NCBI RefSeq assembly: GCF_003863365.1
Contig: NZ_RQXT01000023.1
Location: 30,716-94,715, forward strand
Direction of reading: 5' to 3'
Origin: Mesorhizobium tamadayense
GTDB lineage: Bacteria; Pseudomonadota; Alphaproteobacteria; Rhizobiales; Rhizobiaceae
Length of the DNA: 64,000 nucleotides
Every line of letters begins with the position of its first letter. Within the stretch, counting starts at the first letter, position 1. Shown one piece after another: positions 27,641-35,078 of this stretch. Both the position numbers and the translations under genes were made by a program. The notes beneath the pieces are model-generated. The model was not told the origin of the DNA and made no database searches. It saw nothing but the letters and a program-made list of their open reading frames with translations.

Positions 27641-28354
27641 TTGAGCGAAAATGTTGCCGGTCTGACGCCAGAGCGTCGCGGCGGCCTCGATCCCGCGGAA
27701 TTCATCAAGGCTAACATGCGGCTTTTGCCGGTGCCGTCGCTGCCTGAAATCCGCCTTTACGCAGCCCATCCCGGAAGCGGGCTGAGTCGGCTGCTGGAAC
27801 CGGACGACGGCAGGCATGAACGCGCGGTCGAGCCGCAGCCGCCCTACTGGGCCTATGCCTGGGCGGGCGGCGCCGTGCTGGCGCGCTACCTTGTCGACCA
27901 GCCCTCGACCGTTGCCGGTCGCCGCGTGCTCGACCTTGGCGCCGGCTCCGGCCTTGTCGGCATCGCTGCGGCAAAGGCCGGAGCGAGCGAGGTGATCGCA
28001 GCGGAAATCGACCGCAACGGCATCGTCGCGCTCGGCCTCAACGCGGCAGCCAACGGCGTCGCCATCGCCGTAATCGATGAGGACATCACCGCCGGTCCGC
28101 CGCCGGCGGTCGATCTGGTGCTCGCCGGCGATGTCTTCTACGGGCGGGCAGTGGCGCGGCGGGTCGTCCCATTCCTCGACCGGTGCCTCGCCGCCGGCAT
28201 CGAGGTGCTGGTCGGCGACCCTGGCCGCGCCTGGCTGCCCAGGCCGCGGCTTCGCCTGCTCGGCGAATATGAGGTGCCGGATGTCGGCGGAAACGGCGGC
28301 GGAGCGCTGAAGCCGAGCGGGGTCTTTGCGTTCGTCGCGGCGGGTGCTGATTAG
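27641..28354 (+). CDS. Class I SAM methyltransferase, ETF-beta lysine methyltransferase-like
   Basis: A 237-residue methyltransferase. Motif I is VLDLGAGSGLVGIAAAKAGA (about residues 100-119). It is preceded by PPYWAYAWAGGAVLARYL, and a later segment reads DLVLAGDVFYGRAVARRVVPF followed by VLVGDPGRAWLP. By memory of the family, the PYWA...WxGG, GDxFY and GDPGR segments match human ETFBKMT (METTL20) and its alphaproteobacterial homologues, which methylate lysines of electron-transfer flavoprotein beta. TTG at 27641 has GCGGGAG upstream and lies 2 nt after the ligase stop. The operon with a fatty-acid CoA ligase fits a role in fatty-acid oxidation. Its end overlaps the convergent HAD gene by 4 nt. 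Confidence 0.82.
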   Translation: MSENVAGLTPERRGGLDPAEFIKANMRLLPVPSLPEIRLYAAHPGSGLSRLLEPDDGRHERAVEPQPPYWAYAWAGGAVLARYLVDQPSTVAGRRVLDLGAGSGLVGIAAAKAGASEVIAAEIDRNGIVALGLNAAANGVAIAVIDEDITAGPPPAVDLVLAGDVFYGRAVARRVVPFLDRCLAAGIEVLVGDPGRAWLPRPRLRLLGEYEVPDVGGNGGGALKPSGVFAFVAAGAD

Positions 28355-29076
28355 CCCGCCGGCACGCTCACCCGCGCCGACAGGAAATCCGGCAGGTCGG
28401 CGACCGAGTCCAGAATGACATCGGCCATCGGCGACAGCGAGTCGCGCGTGCCCGTGCCGGAAAGCACGCCGATCGCCAGCCCGCAGCCGCCGGCGCGCGC
28501 CATTTCGAGGTCGTGGCGGTTGTCGCCGACCATGGCGATCTCGCCGGGCTTCAGCCCGGTCAAGTCGCAAAACGCGACGACGGTATCGGGCGCCGGCTTC
28601 GGGTTCGCCACCGCATCATAGCCAAAGGCGGCGTCGAAGAGCTGCGCGACACCGAGCGTGACGAGCGTCTTTTCGGCGCCGCTTGTGGAATCGTTGGTGG
28701 CGACGCCCAGCCGGAAGGCTCGCTTGTGCAGCGCCCGCAGCGATTCGACGATACCAGGCAGCGCGACAGCCATAGCTGAGCCCTGAACCGAGGTGATCTC
28801 GTTGAAGCGGGAGACGGCCAGCATCTGGTCCTCGTCGGACAGGCGCGGGAACCAGAGCTCGACGACATCCATGTTGGAGCCCGAGGCAAAGATCGAATCG
28901 GGCTTGAAGCGCTTGCTGACGAAATCGAAGCCGGCCGCGGCAAGCAGCCGGTCGGCCTTCCAGCGATCGCCTTCGGCGGCGTCCATGGCCATGAAATCGG
29001 CAATGCCGAGCCATGTTGCGTTGAAGTCGACAAGCGTGCCGTCCTTGTCGAACAGAATTCCTTTGATTTCCGCCAA
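28351..29076 (-). CDS. HAD-superfamily phosphatase (phosphoglycolate-phosphatase-like)
   Basis: A 241-residue HAD hydrolase. Motif I is FDKDGTLVDF (nucleophile and acid/base Asp near residues 9-11), motif II is GVATNDST, motif III has the Lys of NPKPAPDTV, and motif IV is MVGDNRHDLEMA. The all-helical cap lies between motif I and motif II. The first Asp is followed by Lys (DKD), as in many phosphoglycolate-phosphatase-like proteins. TTG at 29076 is the most credible start, 5 nt after the pgi stop, with GGAGTAAAAGG upstream. Coupling with pgi suggests a sugar-phosphate substrate. Confidence 0.88.
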   Translation of the reverse strand: MAEIKGILFDKDGTLVDFNATWLGIADFMAMDAAEGDRWKADRLLAAAGFDFVSKRFKPDSIFASGSNMDVVELWFPRLSDEDQMLAVSRFNEITSVQGSAMAVALPGIVESLRALHKRAFRLGVATNDSTSGAEKTLVTLGVAQLFDAAFGYDAVANPKPAPDTVVAFCDLTGLKPGEIAMVGDNRHDLEMARAGGCGLAIGVLSGTGTRDSLSPMADVILDSVADLPDFLSARVSVPAG

Positions 29077-29081
29077 GCCTT

Positions 29082-30725
29082 TTACTCCGCGCCGCGCAAT
29101 TGGTGGATATGAGCCACCAGTCCGGCAGTCGAGGCGTCGCGTTTTGCGGCAGTCTCCTTGCCTTCCACGACAGGCAGCAGGCCTGTCGCCAATTCCTTGC
29201 CAAGTTCGACACCCCATTGGTCGAACGAGTTGATGTTGAACAGCGTGCCCTCGACGAAGACGCGGTGCTCGTAAAGCGCGATCAGCCGGCCGAGCGTGCG
29301 CGGATCGAGCTTCCGATAGAGGATGGTGAGCGAGGGACGGTTGCCCGAAAAGACGCGGTGCGGCGCGATGCGGTCGACGTCGGCGGGCTTCATGCCCTTG
29401 GCCAGCATCTGCGCGCGAGCCTCTTCCAAAGTGCGGCCCTTCATGAAGGCCTCCGACTGCGCAAGGCAGTTGGCGAGCAGCAGATCGTGGTGGGTCTTCA
29501 GTTCCGGCTCATGGCTGACGGCGGCAGCGAGGAACTCGACCGGGATGAAATCGGTGCCCTGATGGAGGAGCTGGAAGAACGCATGCTGGCCGTTGGTGCC
29601 GGGCTCGCCCCAGACCAGCGGACCGGTGGGCGTGGTAACCGCGCCGCCGTCCAAGGTCACGCTCTTGCCGTTCGATTCCATGTCGAGTTGCTGCAGATAG
29701 GCCGGCAGGCGCGAAAGGCGCTGGTCGTAGGGAATGACGGCACAGGCCGGGTAATTACAGGCGACCCGGTGCCACCAGCCGATCAGGCCCAGCAAGACAG
29801 GCAGGTTCTTTTGCAGGGGTGCTGAACGGAAATGCTCGTCCATCTCATGCGCGCCGTCGAGGAAGGCGCGGAAGTTGCGCGGGCCGATGGCGATCATCAC
29901 CGGCAGGCCGATGGCGCTCCAGACCGAGTAGCGGCCGCCGACCCAGTCCCAGAAACCGAAGACGCGGTCCTTTTCGATGCCGAACTTCGACACCAACTCG
30001 AGCGCGGTCGAGACGGCGGCGAAATGCTTGCCGATCGCCTCCTTGCCCAGCGCCTTCTCCACCCATTTGCGCGCCGTCTCGGCGTTGGTCATCGTCTCGA
30101 CGGTTGTGAAGGTCTTGGAAGCCACGATGAAAAGCGTCGTTTCGGGGGACAGGCCCTTCAGCGTGTCGTGGATGTGAGCGCCGTCGACATTGGAGACGTA
30201 ATGCGCACGAGGCCCGTCATGGTAGGGCGCCAGCGCCAGCGTGACCATTGCCGGACCGAGATCTGAGCCGCCGATGCCGATATTGACGATGTCGGTGATC
30301 TTCTTGCCGGTGGCGCCGGCCGCCTTGCCGGAGCGGATGGCATCGGCGAAGGCGCTCATCGCGTCGAGCACGGCAATCACATCGGCCTTCGTGTCCTGGC
30401 CATCGACCACGACGCCTTTGCCGGTCAGGTTGCGCAGCGCGGTGTGCAGCACCGCGCGGCCTTCGGTGATGTTGATCTTCTTGCCTTCGAACATCGCGGC
30501 GCGACGGCCTTCGAGGTCGGCGGCGCCCGCAAGTTTCTCAAGCATCGCCATCGTGCCGGCATCGACCGCGCATTTCGACCAGTCGAGCAGAAGATCGCCG
30601 TCGGTGGCGGAAAACCTCTCGAAGCGGTTGGGATCGGCGGCGAAGGCTTCGCGCATTGTGCCCTTTGCTGCCGCGCGCTGCTCACGCAGAGCGGTGACCT
30701 GCTTGTCGAAGGCTGACTGATCCAC
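29082..30725 (-). CDS. pgi: Glucose-6-phosphate isomerase
   Basis: A 547-residue enzyme of usual length for PGI, interconverting glucose-6-phosphate and fructose-6-phosphate. Signature segments are GIGGSDLGPAMVTLAL (about residues 150-165), FIVASKTFTTVETMTNAETAR, VWGEPGTNGQHAFFQLLHQG (catalytic Glu and His) and SFDQWGVELGKELA near the C-terminus, where the active-site Lys is found. It is followed by the HAD phosphatase 5 nt downstream. Upstream lies a 407-bp region rich in small hairpins shared with the MocR gene. Confidence 0.97.
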   Translation of the reverse strand: MDQSAFDKQVTALREQRAAAKGTMREAFAADPNRFERFSATDGDLLLDWSKCAVDAGTMAMLEKLAGAADLEGRRAAMFEGKKINITEGRAVLHTALRNLTGKGVVVDGQDTKADVIAVLDAMSAFADAIRSGKAAGATGKKITDIVNIGIGGSDLGPAMVTLALAPYHDGPRAHYVSNVDGAHIHDTLKGLSPETTLFIVASKTFTTVETMTNAETARKWVEKALGKEAIGKHFAAVSTALELVSKFGIEKDRVFGFWDWVGGRYSVWSAIGLPVMIAIGPRNFRAFLDGAHEMDEHFRSAPLQKNLPVLLGLIGWWHRVACNYPACAVIPYDQRLSRLPAYLQQLDMESNGKSVTLDGGAVTTPTGPLVWGEPGTNGQHAFFQLLHQGTDFIPVEFLAAAVSHEPELKTHHDLLLANCLAQSEAFMKGRTLEEARAQMLAKGMKPADVDRIAPHRVFSGNRPSLTILYRKLDPRTLGRLIALYEHRVFVEGTLFNINSFDQWGVELGKELATGLLPVVEGKETAAKRDASTAGLVAHIHQLRGAE

Positions 30726-30800
30726 TGGCGGGCTCCTGGCGGGTTTTTACACTGATCTTAACAGGCGGGATGTTTCCGGCGCGTGTCGTCGCGACATTTT

Positions 30801-30931
30801 ATTGAGCCGATTTCCATTCCGTTCAAGCGAAGCGATGACGCAAGGCGTCACGCTCTATTGAGCGATTTCCATTTCGTTCAAGCGCCAGGGCGATGACGTA
30901 AGACGTCACACCTCGATGACGCAAGGCGTCG
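30801..30931. repeat. Array of short hairpins and direct repeats upstream of pgi
   Basis: Two copies of an approximately 29-bp direct repeat (ATTGAGCcGATTTCCATTyC, then GTTCAAGCG) at 30801-30829 and 30857-30884. These alternate with three 15-bp stem-loops: TGACGCAAGGCGTCA (30836-30850), TGACGTAAGACGTCA (30894-30908) and TGACGCAAGGCGTCG (30917-30931). The second stem-loop changes both sides of one base pair, a compensatory change that keeps the stem. It lies between divergent pgi and the MocR regulator. Confidence 0.7.
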
Positions 30932-30947
30932 CGCCTCGATGTCGCAC

Positions 30948-30969
30948 CGCATCACATTTTTATGATGCG
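30948..30969. promoter_or_regulatory. Inverted repeat CGCATCA-N8-TGATGCG
   Basis: Perfect 7-bp arms separated by 8 AT-rich bases. The following 60 bp hold further ATCAC words (GCATCAC at 30994, GGATCAC at 31014). This is 120-185 bp ahead of the MocR start and on the opposite side of the hairpin array from pgi. It is a candidate binding site for the adjacent regulator, but no direct evidence links them. Confidence 0.35.
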
Positions 30970-31132
30970 CCGCAGGCCCATTTCGCGACGAATGCATCAC
31001 TTTCGTGACCAATGGATCACTGGCATAAATCCCAGCGATCAGAAAAATTGATTGGCGCAACCCCTTGTGCCACCCCTACACTCGACTGGTCCAGCCAAGT
31101 GAAAACAGCTGGCCATCCGAGGAAGACCTCCC

Positions 31133-32626
31133 ATGCCACAGCGCAATGACACGGCCATATGGTCCGGCCTGTTCCGGATTTCGGCCGAATCCGGACAAAC
31201 CCTCCAGGCACAGATCCGCCAGGCGATCGTCGCAGCCATCCTCGACCGACAAATTGCCGCTTCGATGCCGCTGCCGTCCTGCCGGATTCTGGCGGAAAAA
31301 CTTGGCGTTGCCCGCGGCACGGTGGTGCTTGCCTTCCAGCAGCTGGTCGACCAGGGTTTTCTGGTGGCGCGCGAGCGGCGCGGCCATTTCGTCAATCCGG
31401 ACGTGCTGGCCACCCCCGCCAAGCCGCACCAGAAGGCGCCCGACCAGCAGAACGAGATCGACTGGAAGGCGCGCCGGCAGATCGCCGCCAGCGACATGCC
31501 GCCGCCGGCCAAACACGACAACTGGATCAAGTCCTCCTATCCCTTCGTCTACGGCCAGTTCGACCCGGCGCTGTTCCCGACCGCCGAATGGCGCGAGTGC
31601 AACCGCATGGCGCTCGCGGTGCTGGAGATCCGCAACTGGGCATCCGACATGGTGGACCGGGACGATCCGCTGCTGATCGAGCAGATCCAGGCCCGGCTTT
31701 TGCCGCGCCGCGGCATCTTCGCCAATCCGGACGAGATCATCGTGACGCTGGGCGCGCAGAACGCGCTCTACATGCTCGCCACGCTGCTGATGACCAAGGG
31801 CTCGAAGGTGGCGATGGAGGATCCGGGCTATCCCGACGCCCGCTCGATCTTCCGGCTGGCCGGCGCCGACATCCAGCCGGTTCCAGTCGACCAGTCAGGC
31901 ATCGTGACCTCGGCAATCCCCAGCGATTCCGGCTTCGTCTTCGTCACCCCCAGCCACCATTGCCCGACCATGGTGCCGCTGTCGGCGGAGCGGCGGCAGG
32001 ATCTTCTGGCGCGTGCCAACCGCCACAACCAGATCATCATCGAGGACGGCTATGACAGCCAGCTTCTCGACGAGGCGCCGCAGCAGGCGCTGAAGAGCCT
32101 CGACCGTTCGGGCCGCGTCGTCTATGTCGGCTCGATGTCGAAGACGCTGGCTCCGGGCCTGAGGCTTGGCTACATCGTCGCCTCGGCCGGGTTGATCGCC
32201 GAGCTTCGGGCGCTGCGCCGCTTCATGCTTCGGCACCCGCCGGCGAACAACCAGCGCGCGGTGGCGCTGTTCCTGTCGCTCGGCCATCACGAGGCGCTGG
32301 TGCGCAGGCTCTCCGCCGCTTTCGACGAGCGGCGCAAGCGTCTGGTCCATGCGATTTCCGCTTTCCTGCCAGAGTGGCGTTCGACCGACTCGGCGGGCGG
32401 CACATCGCTCTGGCTGGAAGGGCCGCGCGGCACCGATTCACGAGGGCTCGCCGAAGCGGCCGCTTCGCGCAGCGTCATCATCGAACCCGGCGACCGGTTC
32501 TTCGACCGCAGCGAAAAGCCCTCTCGTTTCATGCGCTTGGGCATCTCCTCGATCTCGCTGCAGCACATCGAGCCCGGTATCCGCGAGCTCGCCACGGCAG
32601 CCGGCCGCAGGCCCGCTGCCGCCTGA
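31133..32626 (+). CDS. MocR/PdxR-type regulator (GntR HTH fused to aminotransferase-like domain)
   Basis: A 497-residue fusion. The GntR winged helix covers about residues 15-85 (LQAQIRQAIVAAILDRQIAA, then the recognition segment GVARGTVVLAFQQLVDQGFL). A class I aminotransferase-fold domain occupies about 120-490. The PLP-binding Lys is in YVGSMSKTLAPGLRLGYI (about residues 331-348), and the Asp/Tyr pair lies in IIIEDGYDSQLLD, so PLP can probably bind. MocR proteins sense PLP or a PLP-amine adduct and often control vitamin B6, GABA or taurine genes. None of those is adjacent here, so the target is unknown. A strong terminator follows. Confidence 0.93.
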   Translation: MPQRNDTAIWSGLFRISAESGQTLQAQIRQAIVAAILDRQIAASMPLPSCRILAEKLGVARGTVVLAFQQLVDQGFLVARERRGHFVNPDVLATPAKPHQKAPDQQNEIDWKARRQIAASDMPPPAKHDNWIKSSYPFVYGQFDPALFPTAEWRECNRMALAVLEIRNWASDMVDRDDPLLIEQIQARLLPRRGIFANPDEIIVTLGAQNALYMLATLLMTKGSKVAMEDPGYPDARSIFRLAGADIQPVPVDQSGIVTSAIPSDSGFVFVTPSHHCPTMVPLSAERRQDLLARANRHNQIIIEDGYDSQLLDEAPQQALKSLDRSGRVVYVGSMSKTLAPGLRLGYIVASAGLIAELRALRRFMLRHPPANNQRAVALFLSLGHHEALVRRLSAAFDERRKRLVHAISAFLPEWRSTDSAGGTSLWLEGPRGTDSRGLAEAAASRSVIIEPGDRFFDRSEKPSRFMRLGISSISLQHIEPGIRELATAAGRRPAAA

Positions 32627-32642
32627 CCACCGACGGATCATG

Positions 32643-32673
32643 AAAGGGAGCCGGCCCGCGCCGGCTCCCTTTT
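32643..32673 (+). terminator. Rho-independent terminator after MocR gene
   Basis: GGGAGCCGGC (32646-32655) pairs with GCCGGCTCCC (32660-32669) around a CCGC loop, followed by TTTT GCTTT. The A-run before and T-run after extend the stem. It lies 17 nt after the MocR stop codon at 32626, the clearest intrinsic terminator in the window. Confidence 0.9.
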
Positions 32674-32773
32674 GCTTTGGCACGACTCTCTCCCTGCTTT
32701 AGCATCCTGGCATATTCGACGGGGTTGGCTGGCTCATAGGCTGTGCCAATGCCGGCGGCATAGTCGAGGCACA

Positions 32774-32820
32774 GCGCATGACCCCGGAACCGGTTTCCGG
32801 TTCCGGAAAAGATCATGCGC
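32774..32820. repeat. Palindromic repeat, GCGCATGACCCCG family, copy 1
   Basis: A 47-bp element with ends GCGCATGA/TCATGCGC and a core ACCGGTTTCCGGT-like inner stem. A related element is at 58008-58053. Such 'GCATGACCCCGAAACCGG' palindromes are common in Mesorhizobium-type intergenic DNA (from memory). Confidence 0.75.
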
Positions 32821-32836
32821 AAAGCAATAAAAAGTC

Positions 32837-32880
32837 TTAGAGCGTCCTTTGCGCGTCCAAGGGGACGCGCGGCGCTCTAA
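32837..32880. repeat. Nested inverted repeat TTAGAGCG...CGCTCTAA
   Basis: Outer arms TTAGAGCG and CGCTCTAA, inner arms GCGCGTCC and GGACGCGC around an AAGG loop. It directly follows the palindrome at 32774-32820 and precedes the MttB-family gene by 75 bp. The two together fill most of the 329-bp gap between the MocR and MttB genes. No separate gene is visible in that gap. Confidence 0.65.
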
Positions 32881-32955
32881 AGGGGACGAGGCAGGCCGAT
32901 GGTGGACCAACCGCCGCGTATCCTGCCCCTAAGAACTAAAGGTGGAGTGCTTTCC

Positions 32956-34545
32956 ATGTCAGTGGCTGTTGAGAAGCAGGAAGCGTCGTCGGACCAGCGT
33001 TCGCGGCGGTCCGGCGGGCGCGAAGCGCGCCGTGCGATGCGGGCTGCGCCGCTCGCCGACGACATCCGTCCGGTGCGGCCCGGCCTCGAAGGCGGCAGCT
33101 ACGGGCCATTGAGCCAGAACGACCGCGAGCGCATCCACGAGGCTGTCCTGACGCTCCTGGAAACGGTCGGCTTCGCCAATGCCGTTCCCTCCTGCATCGA
33201 GGTGCTGACCAGGGTCGGCGGCACCTACGGCGACGACGGCCGCATCCGCCTGCCGCGAGCGCTGGTGCTCGACACGATCAGACAAGCGGCGCGCCACTTC
33301 ACGCTTCACGGCCAGGACCCCAAGCACGACATGGTGATCCAGGGCAAGCGTGTGCATTACGGCACGGCGGGCGCGGCGGTGCATCTGGTCGATGTCGAGA
33401 AGCGCGAGTATCGCGAATCGCAGTTGCAGGACATCTACGACGCCGCCCGGCTGGTCGACGGGCTCGACAACATCCATTTCTTCCAGCGCACCATGGTGCC
33501 GCGCGACATTCCCGATCCGCTCGAGATGGATTTCAACACGCTCTATGCCTGCGTGATGGGGACGTCGAAACATGTCGGCACCTCGTTTACGGTGCGCGAG
33601 AACGTCAAGCCGGCGCTGGAGATGCTCTACGCGATCGCCGGCGGCGAGGAGAATTTCCGGGCGCGGCCGTTCGTGTCCAACTCGAACTGCTTCGTCGTGC
33701 CGCCGATGAAATTCGCCGAGGACGCCTGCGGCGTGCTCGAAGCCTGCGTCGAGGGCGGCATCCCGATCCTGCTGTTGTCGGCCGGCCAGGCCGGCGCCAC
33801 GGCTCCTGCTGCGATTGCCGGCGCCGTCGTGCAGGCGGTGGCCGAAGTGCTGATGGGCCTGGTCTACGTCAACGCAATAAAACCCGGCCATCCGGCGATC
33901 TTCGGCACCTGGCCGTTCGTCTCCGACCTCAGGACCGGCGCCATGTCCGGCGGCTCGGCCGAGCAGTCGGTGCTGACCGCGGCCTGCGCGCAGATGGCGC
34001 AATATTACGACCTGCCGGGTGGCTCTGCCGCCGGCATGACGGACTCGAAGCTGCCCGACATCCAGTCCGGCTACGAGAAAGGCATCACCAATGTGATGGC
34101 GGGTCTTGCCGGCCTCAACCTTGTCTATGAATCGGCCGGCATGCATGCCTCGCTGCTCGGCTTCTGCCTCGAAAGCCTGATCATCGACAACGACATGCTC
34201 GGCCACTGCCTGCGCTGCGTGCGCGGCATCGAGGTGACCGACGCGGCGCTGTCGATCGACACCATCGCCGATGTCTGCCTCAAAGGGCCGGGCCACTATC
34301 TCGGCAACGAGCAGACGCTGAAGCTGATGCAGACCGAATATTTTTATCCCGCCGTCGGCGACCGTTTCTCGCCCAAGGAGTGGAACGAGAAGGGCCGGCC
34401 CGACATATTGCAGCGGGCGATCGCCGAGAAGAAGCGCGTGCTGGCCGAGCGTTTCCCGCGCCACGTGTCGCGGCTCGTCGACGACAAGTTGCGCGCGCGC
34501 TTCGGCGAGATGATCAAGCTGCCGCGCAACAAGATGGGCGGCTGA
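32956..34545 (+). CDS. Trimethylamine methyltransferase (MttB) family protein, non-pyrrolysine
   Basis: A 529-residue MttB-superfamily protein. The frame reads through with no internal amber codon, so it is a non-Pyl member. Those known are corrinoid-dependent demethylases of quaternary amines such as glycine betaine. Conserved-looking segments include GTAGAAVHLVDVEKREYRES, LLLSAGQAGATAPAAIAG and PGGSAAGMTDSKLPDIQSGYEKG. ATG at 32956 has GGTGGAG about 9 nt upstream; a longer start at 32899 lacks one. The first about 50 residues are basic and probably disordered. No corrinoid protein or corrinoid methyltransferase gene is adjacent. The dimethylglycine-dehydrogenase-like gene at 61218 could handle a demethylated product. 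Confidence 0.85.
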   Translation: MSVAVEKQEASSDQRSRRSGGREARRAMRAAPLADDIRPVRPGLEGGSYGPLSQNDRERIHEAVLTLLETVGFANAVPSCIEVLTRVGGTYGDDGRIRLPRALVLDTIRQAARHFTLHGQDPKHDMVIQGKRVHYGTAGAAVHLVDVEKREYRESQLQDIYDAARLVDGLDNIHFFQRTMVPRDIPDPLEMDFNTLYACVMGTSKHVGTSFTVRENVKPALEMLYAIAGGEENFRARPFVSNSNCFVVPPMKFAEDACGVLEACVEGGIPILLLSAGQAGATAPAAIAGAVVQAVAEVLMGLVYVNAIKPGHPAIFGTWPFVSDLRTGAMSGGSAEQSVLTAACAQMAQYYDLPGGSAAGMTDSKLPDIQSGYEKGITNVMAGLAGLNLVYESAGMHASLLGFCLESLIIDNDMLGHCLRCVRGIEVTDAALSIDTIADVCLKGPGHYLGNEQTLKLMQTEYFYPAVGDRFSPKEWNEKGRPDILQRAIAEKKRVLAERFPRHVSRLVDDKLRARFGEMIKLPRNKMGG

Positions 34546-34556
34546 TCCCTCCGCAC

Positions 34557-34955
34557 TCACTCCGCGCTCAGCCCGTAGCGCTCGACGACCTCGGCGTTGA
34601 TCAGCTTGGCATGCAGCGTCATCAGCACGATCTGCGCGTCGAAGCTGTCGCCGGCTTCGAGCGCCGCCTCGATGCGGCGCCCGGCTTCCAGGGTTCGTTC
34701 CGGACCATTGGCCTGCTCGAAGGTTTCCGGTCCGGCAACGCAATAGCTGCACAGTTGCGCCACGGACGCATAGGCCTCGGCCGGCGGCTCGTCCGGCCAG
34801 CGATCGTTCATCAGATTGACGATGGTGAGCTTTACACCTTCCGGCACCAGCGCCGGATGCAGGTCGGCCTGGCGCAGGGCATCATCCAGCTGCCGCAGGT
34901 CGCCCGAGCGGCCGAACATGCCGAGGAAGCCGAGGGATGAGCGCCGCGTGGTCAT
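34557..34955 (-). CDS. Conserved-looking hypothetical protein
   Basis: A 132-residue protein I do not recognise. After a basic start (MTTRRSSLGFLGMFGRSGD) it appears mostly helical, with acidic helices around EAGRRIEAALEAGDSFDAQ, and no signal peptide or membrane segment. It has one Cys pair-like stretch (LCSYCVAG). The ATG at 34955 gives the compact protein; longer frames add an implausible Pro/Arg-rich lead. It converges with the MttB-family gene, 11 bp apart. Coding is supported by GC-rich third positions and by filling the gap, but the function is unknown. Confidence 0.7.
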   Translation of the reverse strand: MTTRRSSLGFLGMFGRSGDLRQLDDALRQADLHPALVPEGVKLTIVNLMNDRWPDEPPAEAYASVAQLCSYCVAGPETFEQANGPERTLEAGRRIEAALEAGDSFDAQIVLMTLHAKLINAEVVERYGLSAE

Positions 34956-35078
34956 GATGGTCTTGCCCAGAATTGGTCGAGAAGACCTATCTGGATGTGC
35001 GGTGCGGCCGAAACAAGGGCATGAGAAAGGGCGACCTGCGCTTCGCAAGCCGCCCCTCGATTTCCCGACGTGAGATAC

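Noticed and set aside
30801..30931. CRISPR-like array
   Set aside because: The repeats are short, unequal in spacing, only two or three copies, and no cas gene is nearby.
32956..34545. Pyrrolysine-containing MttB
   Set aside because: No in-frame TAG interrupts the gene and no pyl genes are seen, so it is the non-pyrrolysine type.
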